Part shown: one piece after another, positions 20,552 to 27,673 of the stretch | How the letters are laid out: each line of letters begins with the position of its first letter | How positions within the stretch are numbered: position 1 is the stretch's first letter | From: an uncultured Clostridia bacterium | Lineage (GTDB): Bacteria; Bacillota; Clostridia; Oscillospirales; Butyricicoccaceae | Length of the DNA stretch: 32,179 bases | Direction: 5' to 3' | Assembly: GCA_910589115.1 (NCBI GenBank) | Contig: CAJUSB010000024.1 | Location: forward strand, 1 to 32,179 | Notes under the pieces: generated by a model | The model's input: the letters and a program-made list of their open reading frames with translations, nothing else | The model's database searches: none | What the model was told of the DNA's origin: nothing | Position numbers and translations under genes: made by a program

Positions 20552-21571
20552 ATGAAACAACAGCTTGAAGCAATTCTCGCGAATGCCAAGAAAGAGCTGG
20601 CCGCCGCCGCAAATGCCCGCGACCTCGACGCCGCCCGCGTGAAATTCTTAGGCAAAAAAGGTGAGCTTACCGCCCTCCTCAAAGGAATGCGCGACCTCTC
20701 ACCCGAAGAACGCCCCGCCATCGGCCAGCTCGTCAACGACGTCCGCGCCGCCGTGGAACAGGCACTGGAAGAACAGCGCGAAAAAATTTCCGCGCTCGCC
20801 CTCGAAGCCCGCCTGAAAGCCGAAACCCTTGATGTGACCATGCCCGGCACCGGCACCGCCCTCGGCCACAAGCATCCGCTGGAGCTGGTGCTTGACGAAA
20901 TCAAAGACATTTTTATCGGCCTGGGCTTTTCCGTTGCAGACGGGCCGGAGGTTGAACTTGATTACTACAACTTTGAAGCCCTTAATATCCCGAAAGACCA
21001 TCCGGCGCGCGATACGCAGGATACCTTCTATATCTCAGATAACGTCGTCCTGCGTACCCAGACATCAGGGATGCAGGTGCGCGTAATGGAAACGAAAAAG
21101 CCCCCCATCCGCATCATCGCGCCCGGCCGCGTGTTCCGCTCCGACGCCTCCGATGCGACCCATTCGCCCCTCTTCCATCAGATCGAAGGCCTTGTCGTTG
21201 ACAAGGGTATCGCAATGAGCGACTTGAAAGGCATCCTCGAACTGTTCGCAAAGCGCCTCTATGGCGAGGATACCGTCGTCCGCTTCCGTCCCCACCACTT
21301 CCCCTTCACCGAACCCTCCGCCGAAATGGATATCCAGTGCTATCGCTGCCACGGCGAAGGCTGCCGCCTCTGCAAAGGCGAAGGCTGGATCGAAATCCTC
21401 GGCTGTGGCATGGTGCATCCGCACGTGCTCGAAATGTGCGGCATTGACCCAGAGGAATATTCTGGCTATGCGTTCGGTGTTGGCCTCGAACGCACGGTCA
21501 TGGGCCGTTTCAAAATTGACGATATCCGGCTGTTTTACGAGAATGACGTCCGTTTTCTGGAACAGTTTTAA
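20552..21571 (+). CDS. pheS: Phenylalanyl-tRNA synthetase alpha subunit
   Basis: The catalytic subunit of the alpha2-beta2 class II synthetase that charges tRNA-Phe. 339 residues: an N-terminal coiled-coil tRNA-binding arm (about 1-85, rich in AKKELAAAANARDLDAARVKFLGKKGELTALLKGM), then the class II core with motif 2 VFRSDASDATHSPLFHQIEG (about residue 194 on) and motif 3 VGLERTVMGRF (about 310). The Cys-rich segment CYRCHGEGCRLCKGEGW is typical of PheS. ATG 20552 follows AAGGAG at a rather long spacing of 12 nt; in-frame upstream codons run into the repeat element. It is expressed under T-box control with pheT, 26 nt downstream. Confidence 0.97.
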   Translation: MKQQLEAILANAKKELAAAANARDLDAARVKFLGKKGELTALLKGMRDLSPEERPAIGQLVNDVRAAVEQALEEQREKISALALEARLKAETLDVTMPGTGTALGHKHPLELVLDEIKDIFIGLGFSVADGPEVELDYYNFEALNIPKDHPARDTQDTFYISDNVVLRTQTSGMQVRVMETKKPPIRIIAPGRVFRSDASDATHSPLFHQIEGLVVDKGIAMSDLKGILELFAKRLYGEDTVVRFRPHHFPFTEPSAEMDIQCYRCHGEGCRLCKGEGWIEILGCGMVHPHVLEMCGIDPEEYSGYAFGVGLERTVMGRFKIDDIRLFYENDVRFLEQF

Positions 21572-21597
21572 TTTGAGGAACAGGAGGAAATACTATC

Positions 21598-24303
21598 ATG
21601 AAACTGCCGTTTTCCTGGCTGTCTGATTATACAAGCATAGATGGCATCTCGCCGCGTGAATATGACGCAGCACTTACCATGTCCGGCTCCAAGGTGGAGG
21701 AGGTTGTCAACCTTGGCGCAGAAATCGATAATGTCGTCGTTGGACGCATTGCCGAGATGGTGCGCCACCCGAATTCTGACCATATGTGGGTCTGCCAGAT
21801 TGACGTTGGAACGGAAATGACACAGATCTGCACCGGCGCGTGGAATATCCACACCGGGGACCTGATCCCCACCGCCAAGCATAAATCCACCCTGCCCGGC
21901 GGTATCAAAATCACAAAGGGCAAGCTGCGCGGGGAACTCTCAAACGGGATGCTCTGCTCGCTGAAAGAATTGGGGCTCGATACGCACAATGCGCCCTATG
22001 CCGTTATCCAGGCTGCCGCCATCCTGAACGACTATACCTGCCCGAAGGGCGAAAAGCCCTCCCTGCCGGAAACGCTGACCCCCGGTGCAAAGCTGTTCGG
22101 TAAGGTCGTTACCGCTAAAGTGCTTGCAGTCAAAACGACAGGTTATTCACAGTACGCTTTGACAGTTGACCTCGGCAGCGGGGCGGAATCGGTTTCCACC
22201 AGCTGCGCCAATATCCACGAAGATGATTTCGTTGCAGTCGATACCGGACGCGGCACGGTCTGCACGCTTGCTGACCTGCGCGCCCGGCAGGAGGAGTTCC
22301 CCCACTGCATTGAAGACGGTATTTTCGTTCTCAATGAAGCAGACGCGAAGCCCGGCGACGATATCCGAAAGATACTCGGCCTTGATGAGCTGGTTGCCGA
22401 GTTCGAGATCACGTCCAACCGCCCGGACTGCATGTCGGTGATTGGCCTTGCCCGCGAAACGGCTGCAACCTTTAACCGCCCGCTGGATATTCCCACGCCT
22501 GCGGTCAAGGGCTGCGGCGGCGATATCCGCGAGCAGCTTTCCGTTGAGGTGCTGGAGCCTGTACTCTGTCCGCGCTATACTGCCAAGCTGGTGAAAAACA
22601 TCAAAATCGAACCCTCCCCCGCATGGATGCGCCAGCGGCTGCATGCCGCCGGAGTACGCCCGATCAACAATATTGTCGATATTACAAACTACGTCATGCT
22701 CGAATACGGCCAGCCGATGCACGCTTTCGATTATGCGTGCCTGAGCGATGGCCGGATCGTTGTCCGCCGCCCGCAGCCTGGTGAAGCCATTCAGACGCTG
22801 GACGGGCAGTCCCGCGCCATTACCCCGGAAATGCTTGCCATCTGTGACGGTTCCCGCCCGGTCGCGATTGCAGGCGTTATGGGCGGCGCAAATTCAGAAA
22901 TTACAGAGGAGACCCGCACGGTCGTCTTTGAATCAGCGTGCTTCCATGGCCCCACCGTCCGCATCACCGCAAAGTCGCTCGGAATGCGCACCGAGGCTTC
23001 CGGCCGCTTTGAAAAGGGACTGGACCCGAAAAACACCATGCCGGCCGTCCTGCGTGCCTGCGAGCTGGTCGAACAGCTGGGCGCAGGAGAAGTGATTGAC
23101 GGCGTTATCGATGTTGATTTCTCTGACGCAGAACCTAAAACACTGCCCTTTGAGCCGGAGAAAATGAATACCCTGCTTGGCCTTGACCTGTCCGCCGATG
23201 AACAGGCGCAGATTTTAGAGCGCCTGTACTTCAAGGTAGCGGACGGCAAGGTGACAATCCCATCTTTCCGCACGGATATTGCACGTATGTGCGACCTTGC
23301 AGAGGAAGTTGCGCGTATTTATGGTTATAATAAGATACCGACACGGCTGTATGCGGGTGAGACCGTGCAGGGCGGCCTGACGCCGCGCCAGCTGATGGAG
23401 CGCACCGCCGGGGACGTCTGCCTGTCCGCCGGGTTTGACCAGTCGATGACATTCTCGTTCGTCAGCCCGAAAGTGTATGACAGCATTGCGCTTCCGGCAG
23501 ATGACCCGCGCCGTTTGTCGGTTACAATTACGAACCCGCTGGGCGAAGATTTTTCGGTCATGCGCACCACGGTGCTGCCGTCCCTGCTGGGCTCGCTGGC
23601 CCACAATTACGCACACCGGAACCCATCTGTTTCCCTGTATGAGGCCGGCACGGTCTATCATCCGGTAGTTACGGACGGCAAGGTTGACGCGAGCCAGCTG
23701 CCGCAGGAGGAACGTATTCTGACACTTGGCAGCTACGGCCGCCTGGAGTTTTACGCATTCAAGGGCGTGATTGAGGCGATTTGCCGCCGCCTGAATGTGA
23801 CGGGCGTCAGCTTTACCCCGGATTCGGAAAACCCCTCTTACCATCCGGGCCGCTGTGCAAAGGTCTGGTCGGGGGATACCCTGCTGGGCTGCTTTGGCAC
23901 GGTCCATCCGACTGTCGCAAAGGGCTTTGGCCTGTCCGGGGAAGTGCTGGCGGCTGAGCTGGCGCTTGATGCGCTGTACGCGTGCGCAGAAACAGTAAAG
24001 CTGTATCAGCCGCTGCCGAAGTTCCCGGCCTCTACGCGGGATATTGCGGTGTTGGTAGATGACAGCATCCCGGTTGCAAAGCTGGAAGCAGCAATCCGCG
24101 GCGCAGCAGGCAGCATCCTGGAAAATGTGACGCTGTTTGACGTGTATAAGGGCAGCCAGGTGCCGGAGGGCAAAAAGTCGGCTGCATACTCTCTGTGCCT
24201 GCGCGCGTCTGACCGGACGCTGACCGATGAAGAGTGTGATGCGGCCATGCAGAAGGCGGTCCGGGCGCTGGAAACAGAATTTCATGCAGTTCTTCGCGGA
24301 TAA
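21598..24303 (+). CDS. pheT: Phenylalanyl-tRNA synthetase beta subunit, enlarged N-terminal region
   Basis: 901 residues, about 100 more than usual. Order: N-terminal segment, EMAP-type OB-fold tRNA-binding domain (about 42-130), an extra segment (about 130-238), the conserved VAEFEITSNRPDCMSVIGLARE junction (about 266-290), B3/B4 editing region, B5 region, a catalytic-like core, and a C-terminal FDX-ACB anticodon-binding domain (from about 808, KFPASTRDIAVLVDD). In the extra segment, GKVVTAKVLAVKTTGYSQYAL followed by STSCANIHEDDFVAVDTGRG aligns by eye with the first OB fold (VVVGRIAEMVRHPNSDHMW, then ICTGAWNIHTGDLIPTA), suggesting an internal duplication. It uses a good AGGAGG site and has a T-box upstream. 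Confidence 0.96.
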   Translation: MKLPFSWLSDYTSIDGISPREYDAALTMSGSKVEEVVNLGAEIDNVVVGRIAEMVRHPNSDHMWVCQIDVGTEMTQICTGAWNIHTGDLIPTAKHKSTLPGGIKITKGKLRGELSNGMLCSLKELGLDTHNAPYAVIQAAAILNDYTCPKGEKPSLPETLTPGAKLFGKVVTAKVLAVKTTGYSQYALTVDLGSGAESVSTSCANIHEDDFVAVDTGRGTVCTLADLRARQEEFPHCIEDGIFVLNEADAKPGDDIRKILGLDELVAEFEITSNRPDCMSVIGLARETAATFNRPLDIPTPAVKGCGGDIREQLSVEVLEPVLCPRYTAKLVKNIKIEPSPAWMRQRLHAAGVRPINNIVDITNYVMLEYGQPMHAFDYACLSDGRIVVRRPQPGEAIQTLDGQSRAITPEMLAICDGSRPVAIAGVMGGANSEITEETRTVVFESACFHGPTVRITAKSLGMRTEASGRFEKGLDPKNTMPAVLRACELVEQLGAGEVIDGVIDVDFSDAEPKTLPFEPEKMNTLLGLDLSADEQAQILERLYFKVADGKVTIPSFRTDIARMCDLAEEVARIYGYNKIPTRLYAGETVQGGLTPRQLMERTAGDVCLSAGFDQSMTFSFVSPKVYDSIALPADDPRRLSVTITNPLGEDFSVMRTTVLPSLLGSLAHNYAHRNPSVSLYEAGTVYHPVVTDGKVDASQLPQEERILTLGSYGRLEFYAFKGVIEAICRRLNVTGVSFTPDSENPSYHPGRCAKVWSGDTLLGCFGTVHPTVAKGFGLSGEVLAAELALDALYACAETVKLYQPLPKFPASTRDIAVLVDDSIPVAKLEAAIRGAAGSILENVTLFDVYKGSQVPEGKKSAAYSLCLRASDRTLTDEECDAAMQKAVRALETEFHAVLRG

Positions 24304-24306
24304 CTC

Positions 24307-24335
24307 TTTACAAATCGCGATTTTTGTATTATTCT
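24307..24335 (+). promoter_or_regulatory. Predicted promoter of ireB
   Basis: TTTACA (24307-24312), a 17-bp spacer and TATTCT (24330-24335), 4 nt after the pheT stop. The leader to ireB is about 80 nt. Confidence 0.6.
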
Positions 24336-24421
24336 AGTGGTAGGGGTAAAATACCCGACCGGCAGGGGACTGCCGCACCCGCCGCCGGAAGAACATCCTT
24401 ATGAAAGGAGAGAGCCCGCCC

Positions 24422-24667
24422 ATGCTTGACGGAACGAGAAAATTTAGCTTGATCGACGACTCTAATAAAGAGATGAGGCGTATCTTGACCACGGTATATG
24501 ACGCGCTGAAGGAAAAAGGATATAATCCGATCAATCAGATCGTTGGCTATCTGCTCTCCGAAGACCCGACATATATCACCAACCACAACAACGCGCGTTC
24601 CCTCATCCGCCGCATTGACCGCGACGAACTGATGCAGGAGCTTGTCCAAAATTACCTCAACGAATGA
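24422..24667 (+). CDS. ireB: IreB family regulatory phosphoprotein
   Basis: 81 residues of the IreB (former UPF0297) family. In Enterococcus faecalis IreB is phosphorylated on N-terminal threonines by the PASTA kinase IreK and restrains cephalosporin resistance. Signature segments here are TVYDALKEKGYNPINQIVGYLLSEDPTYITNHNNARSLIRRIDRDELMQELV. A threonine (T5) lies in the short N-terminus. AAAGGAGAG precedes ATG 24422 by 9 nt; an in-frame ATG at 24401 overlaps that site. In many Bacillota ireB is followed by ruvX/yqgF and a DUF1292 gene; here it is followed by hairpins and a zinc-ribbon gene instead. Confidence 0.95.
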   Translation: MLDGTRKFSLIDDSNKEMRRILTTVYDALKEKGYNPINQIVGYLLSEDPTYITNHNNARSLIRRIDRDELMQELVQNYLNE

Positions 24668-24671
24668 TCCG

Positions 24672-24705
24672 TGCTTCCCAAAAATCCATAGATTTTTGGG
24701 AAGCA
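24672..24705. terminator. Long hairpin after ireB
   Basis: TGCTTCCCAAAAATC (24672-24686) and GATTTTTGGGAAGCA (24691-24705) form a perfect 15-bp stem with a CATA loop. It starts 4 nt after the ireB stop. There is no T-run beyond the stem, so it could stabilise the mRNA 3' end rather than terminate. Confidence 0.65.
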
Positions 24706-24710
24706 GGATT

Positions 24711-24740
24711 CCGCCGTCACAGCCTGGGGCTGTGCGGCGG
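24711..24740. other. Second GC-rich hairpin after ireB
   Basis: CCGCCG (24711-24716) and CACAGCC (24718-24724) pair with GGCTGTG (24728-24734) and CGGCGG (24735-24740): 13 bp with one bulged T and a 3-nt loop. It lies 5 nt after the first hairpin, so the two could stack. Confidence 0.6.
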
Positions 24741-24847
24741 CCCGGCAGGGGGATGCCTGATAAGAGGTATTTACCGGCTGCGTTTTTGTGCGGGGCGAAC
24801 TGCTGATTTGCCGCCCCGTTTTTTGGTTTGTCTGGAGGTGGAGTCGT

Positions 24848-25129
24848 ATGGACTGCCCGCATTGCGGAGCGGAAATGTCGTCGTTAGGTGTTAACCGGCT
24901 TCAGCTGGGCCGGTCATCCGTGCTTGGCGGAAGCTGGAACAATATTGCCTCCGGTTCGATAGAGGCGGAGGTCATGCTGTGCCGTATGTGCGGAAAATTG
25001 GAATTTTTTGCAGTGAGGCCGCAGGAGTTCCAGGAACAGGACCTTGTCCAGGTGCCTTGCCCGGGCTGCGGGGAGCTGCACGATTTTGACGACGCAAAAT
25101 GCCCCTTCTGCGGTATGCGGCTGCTGTAA
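24848..25129 (+). CDS. Small zinc-ribbon protein with four CxxC motifs
   Basis: A 93-residue protein with CPHC (residues 3-6), CRMC, CPGC and CPFC pairs, enough for two zinc ribbons. The centre (NRLQLGRSSVLGGSWNNIASGSIEAEVMLCRMCGKLEFF) is typical of nucleic-acid- or protein-binding zinc ribbons of unknown function. ATG 24848 follows GGAGGTGGAG. The 180 nt upstream hold the two hairpins at 24672-24740. No partner gene gives a clue to function; a second zinc-ribbon protein follows at 25293. Confidence 0.82.
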   Translation: MDCPHCGAEMSSLGVNRLQLGRSSVLGGSWNNIASGSIEAEVMLCRMCGKLEFFAVRPQEFQEQDLVQVPCPGCGELHDFDDAKCPFCGMRLL

Positions 25130-25221
25130 GCCTCTGCCCAGTATTTCCAGTATTTTTGAATTTTCAGTTTGAAAGGAAGCTGCTTTTTGAAACGCTATTT
25201 TAAGTCGGTCTCTGCGTAAAC

Positions 25222-25253
25222 CGGGAGGTTTGCGTAATATGCCGCACCTCCCG
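25222..25253. other. Inverted repeat in the leader of the RNHCP gene
   Basis: CGGGAGGT (25222-25229) and ACCTCCCG (25246-25253) form a perfect 8-bp stem, with GCG/CGC pairing possible inside. It ends about 25 nt before the ribosome site of the gene at 25293. GGGAGG in the left arm resembles a ribosome site held in a stem, but it is not the one used. Confidence 0.45.
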
Positions 25254-25292
25254 AAAGATTAGCGATATCATTACTTTCAGGAGGAAATTCCC

Positions 25293-25721
25293 ATGAACCG
25301 GGAAAATAAACGTAGGAAATTTGATAAAAACTATTACCGCACACATCCATGCAATGATGTATTTACCTGTAAGGTATGCGGACGTGAAATCGTGCCGTAT
25401 GGCGCAGGCAGCGAGCACCGAAACCATTGCCCGAACTGCCTTTCGAGCCTGCATGTAGACGATGCGCCGGGCGACCGCGCTTCGGAATGCGGCGGCATTA
25501 TGGAGCCGATTGGCGTCTGGGTGCGCAAAAGCGGGGAGTGGGCGGTGATCCACCGTTGCCGGAGGTGCGGCACGCTGCACTCCAACCGGGCCGCTGCGGA
25601 TGACAACCCGATGAAGCTGATGTCTATTGCACTCAAGCCGCTGACGCTGCCACCGTTCCCGATCGAACGGATTGAGGAGCTGACTGCACTTATGGGCGGG
25701 ACCGGCTCGCTGGATGGATGA
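25293..25721 (+). CDS. RNHCP domain-containing protein
   Basis: 142 residues of the RNHCP family, named for its RNHCP motif. Visible are CKVCGREIVPYGAGSEHRNHCPNCLSS, then HVDDAPGDRASECGGIMEPIGV, and VIHRCRRCGTLHSNRAAADDN. Cys/His pairs (CKVC, CPNC, CRRC) suggest zinc binding. The biochemical function is unknown to me. AGGAGGA (25279-25285) is well placed for ATG 25293. It is in the same direction as the neighbouring zinc-ribbon gene. Confidence 0.9.
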   Translation: MNRENKRRKFDKNYYRTHPCNDVFTCKVCGREIVPYGAGSEHRNHCPNCLSSLHVDDAPGDRASECGGIMEPIGVWVRKSGEWAVIHRCRRCGTLHSNRAAADDNPMKLMSIALKPLTLPPFPIERIEELTALMGGTGSLDG

Positions 25722-25790
25722 GCGCGGCGGGGCTGCCGGGCTTGACAAAGGTATCTTAATACTCGTGAGCGCAGGAGATCGCCGTTTTAT

Positions 25791-25880
25791 CCGCCTGCGC
25801 GGCGGGCGGTCTTGCGCAGACGGCGCCAGAGGGACTCGTCCCTCTGGACTCCCTTCCATCGCCTGCGGGCGGGATGAGGG
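25791..25880 (-). repeat. Dispersed multi-hairpin element, copy f
   Basis: Read on the minus strand: left hairpin CGCC-CGCA-GGCG (25860-25871); core CCAGAGGGA-CGAG-TCCCTCTGG (25826-25847); GTCT-GCGCA-AGAC (25809-25821); final CGCC-GCGCA-GGCG (25792-25804). The GTCT/AGAC stem replaces the GTCC/GGAC of copies d and g with pairing kept. The 315 bp between the RNHCP gene and the FAD oxidoreductase contain this element and the hairpin at 25973-26016; I see no gene. Confidence 0.92.
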
Positions 25881-25972
25881 CCGAAGGGGCGGCTGCGGCA
25901 AGTCTTTCCGTATGTGAGTATAAATATACAGTGAGTGGCGAAAAAAACGGTTTTTATCTGATCATTTTAGGA

Positions 25973-26016
25973 ACGCCATTCAGCCGCGGACAGTGTACCG
26001 GCTGAATGGCGTTTTT
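25973..26016 (+). terminator. Intrinsic terminator or attenuator directly upstream of the FAD oxidoreductase
   Basis: ACGCCATTCAGCCG (25973-25986) pairs perfectly with CGGCTGAATGGCGT (25999-26012), followed by TTTTT (26012-26016). It ends 20 nt before the start codon of the next gene and only a few bases before its ribosome site, a position typical of leader attenuators. Confidence 0.82.
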
Positions 26017-26036
26017 GTGGGAAAGGAGCAATATGT

Positions 26037-27425
26037 ATGAATGCTGACGTCGTTATCATTGGTGCAGGCCCTGCGGGGATTTTTACTGCGCTGGAAATGC
26101 TGCGCAGGGGCAGCAAAAAAAAGATTGTCCTGGTTGAAAAAGGGCAGCCAATCGAGCGGCGGGTCTGTCCGAAAAGCAAAACCAAGCAGTGTGTGAACTG
26201 CCGTCCGTACTGCCATATTACGACAGGTTTTTCAGGCGCAGGCGCTTTTTCTGACGGAAAGCTGTCGCTGAGCTGCGATGTCGGCGGAGACCTTCCCACG
26301 CTGATCGGGGAGCAGCTTGCACAGGAAACGATTGATTACACGGATAAAATTTATTTGGAATTCGGCGCAGACGAGCGCATCGAAGGCATCAGCAACACTG
26401 CCGAAATTAAGGAGATCCGCAAGCGCGCGATTCAGGCGGGGCTCAAGCTGGTAGACTGTCCGATCCGTCATCTGGGCACCGAGAAAGCGCAGGAAATTTA
26501 CCGAGCGATCCAGGATCATTTACTGGCGAACGGGGTTGAAATCCTGTTCGGGTGCCAGTGCGAAAATATTATCATGGAGGGTGACGCTTGCAAGGGCGTA
26601 TCCATCTCTGACGGAAAAACGGAGCGTGAGATTTTTGCGGCGCATACGGTGATTGCTGCCGGGCGGCGCGGCGCGGACTGGCTGGAGCGTATCTGCGCTG
26701 AGCATCAGATCGCGCATCAGCCGGGGACGGTTGATATTGGCGTGCGTGTAGAGGTGCGCAACGAGGTGATGGAGCACGTCAACAATGTGCTTTATGAATC
26801 CAAGCTGATTGGCTACCCGAAGCCGTTCAAGAACAAGGTGCGTACTTTCTGCCAGAACCCGGGCGGCTTTGTCAGCCAGGAGAACTATGACAATGACCTT
26901 GCGGTGGTAAACGGGCACTCTTACAAGGATCTGAAATCTTCTAACACCAATCTTGCGATTTTGTGCTCACACAATTTTGCTGAGCCATTCCATCAGCCGA
27001 TCGAGTATGCGCGGAAGGTTGGCGAGCTGACGAATATGCTTGGAGCGGGCCACATACTGGTGCAGCGTTACGGCGATATTTTGGACGGCAAGCGCACCTG
27101 GGAAAAGGAGCTTTCGCGCTCAAACCTGCGTCCAACGCTGCCGGATGCCGTAGCGGGCGACATCACATCGGCGATGCCGTACCGCACGATGATGAACATT
27201 CTTAGCTTTATGCAGGCGGTTGATCATGTTGTGCCGGGGTTTGCGTCGGTGGAAACGCTGCTCTATTCGCCGGAGCTGAAATTCTACTCGAACTGTGTCA
27301 AGATGGACACGGATTTCAACACGAACGTGAAGGGACTGCACTGTCTGGGGGATTCCAGCGGCTGGACGCGCGGGCTGATGATGGCCTCCTGCATGGGCGT
27401 CCTGATGGGCCGCCGTTTGGTGTGA
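26037..27425 (+). CDS. FAD-dependent oxidoreductase (COG2509-like)
   Basis: 462 residues. The N-terminal FAD-binding Rossmann motif is VVIIGAGPAGIFTALEML (GxGxxG at residues 9-14), followed by a Cys-rich segment RVCPKSKTKQCVNCRPYCH (near 50-65), GFSGAGAFSDGKLS, a second FAD contact TVIAAGRRGADW, and a C-terminal GLHCLGDSSGWTRGLMMASCMG motif. This set matches the NAD(FAD)-utilising dehydrogenase family related to geranylgeranyl reductases and GidA-like folds. The substrate is unknown. AAGGAG lies 8 nt before ATG 26037. It is preceded by a strong hairpin/T-run and followed by a terminator-like hairpin at 27628-27654. Confidence 0.9.
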   Translation: MNADVVIIGAGPAGIFTALEMLRRGSKKKIVLVEKGQPIERRVCPKSKTKQCVNCRPYCHITTGFSGAGAFSDGKLSLSCDVGGDLPTLIGEQLAQETIDYTDKIYLEFGADERIEGISNTAEIKEIRKRAIQAGLKLVDCPIRHLGTEKAQEIYRAIQDHLLANGVEILFGCQCENIIMEGDACKGVSISDGKTEREIFAAHTVIAAGRRGADWLERICAEHQIAHQPGTVDIGVRVEVRNEVMEHVNNVLYESKLIGYPKPFKNKVRTFCQNPGGFVSQENYDNDLAVVNGHSYKDLKSSNTNLAILCSHNFAEPFHQPIEYARKVGELTNMLGAGHILVQRYGDILDGKRTWEKELSRSNLRPTLPDAVAGDITSAMPYRTMMNILSFMQAVDHVVPGFASVETLLYSPELKFYSNCVKMDTDFNTNVKGLHCLGDSSGWTRGLMMASCMGVLMGRRLV

Positions 27426-27446
27426 CTGCGGAGGTTACCGTTTGGC

Positions 27447-27591
27447 TCGCCTACGCGGCGGGCGGTCCTGCGCGGACGGCGCCAGAGGGACTTGTCCCTC
27501 TGGACTCCCTTCCTCCGCTGCGGCGGGGAATGGGTGCGTTACTGCCGTTTGTGCGTGCTGCTTGGCCCCGCCAAAAGGACGGCGGGGCCAA
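27447..27591 (-). repeat. Dispersed multi-hairpin element, copy g, with outer hairpin
   Basis: Minus-strand order: outer stem TTGGCCCCGCC/GGCGGGGCCAA with loop GTCCTTTT (27562-27591); 35 nt; left hairpin CCGC-CGCA-GCGG (27515-27526); core CCAGAGGGA-CAAG-TCCCTCTGG (27482-27503); GTCC-GCGCA-GGAC (27465-27477); CGCC-GCGTA-GGCG (27448-27460). It lies between convergent genes. Its outer stem, 35-nt spacing and CCGC/GCGG left hairpin are shared with copy h. Confidence 0.92.
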
Positions 27592-27627
27592 GGGAGCGGC
27601 AGCGGTGTTTTTTTGTGAGTATAATAG

Positions 27628-27665
27628 GCGGCGCATGGAAAATCCATGCGCCGCTGTGTTTTTTC
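27628..27665 (+). terminator. Intrinsic terminator between the FAD oxidoreductase and the phosphofructokinase
   Basis: GCGGCGCATGGA (27628-27639) and TCCATGCGCCGC (27643-27654) form a perfect 12-bp stem, followed on the plus strand by TGTGTTTTTTC. It terminates plus-strand transcripts and may also stop the opposing phosphofructokinase mRNA, though no T-run is seen on that side. Confidence 0.8.
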
Positions 27666-27673
27666 GTAAGGGA

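Noticed and set aside
23215..24285. Long open frame of 356 codons on the minus strand
   Set aside because: It is antisense to pheT, with a Cys/Arg/His-rich composition typical of shadow frames and no domain.
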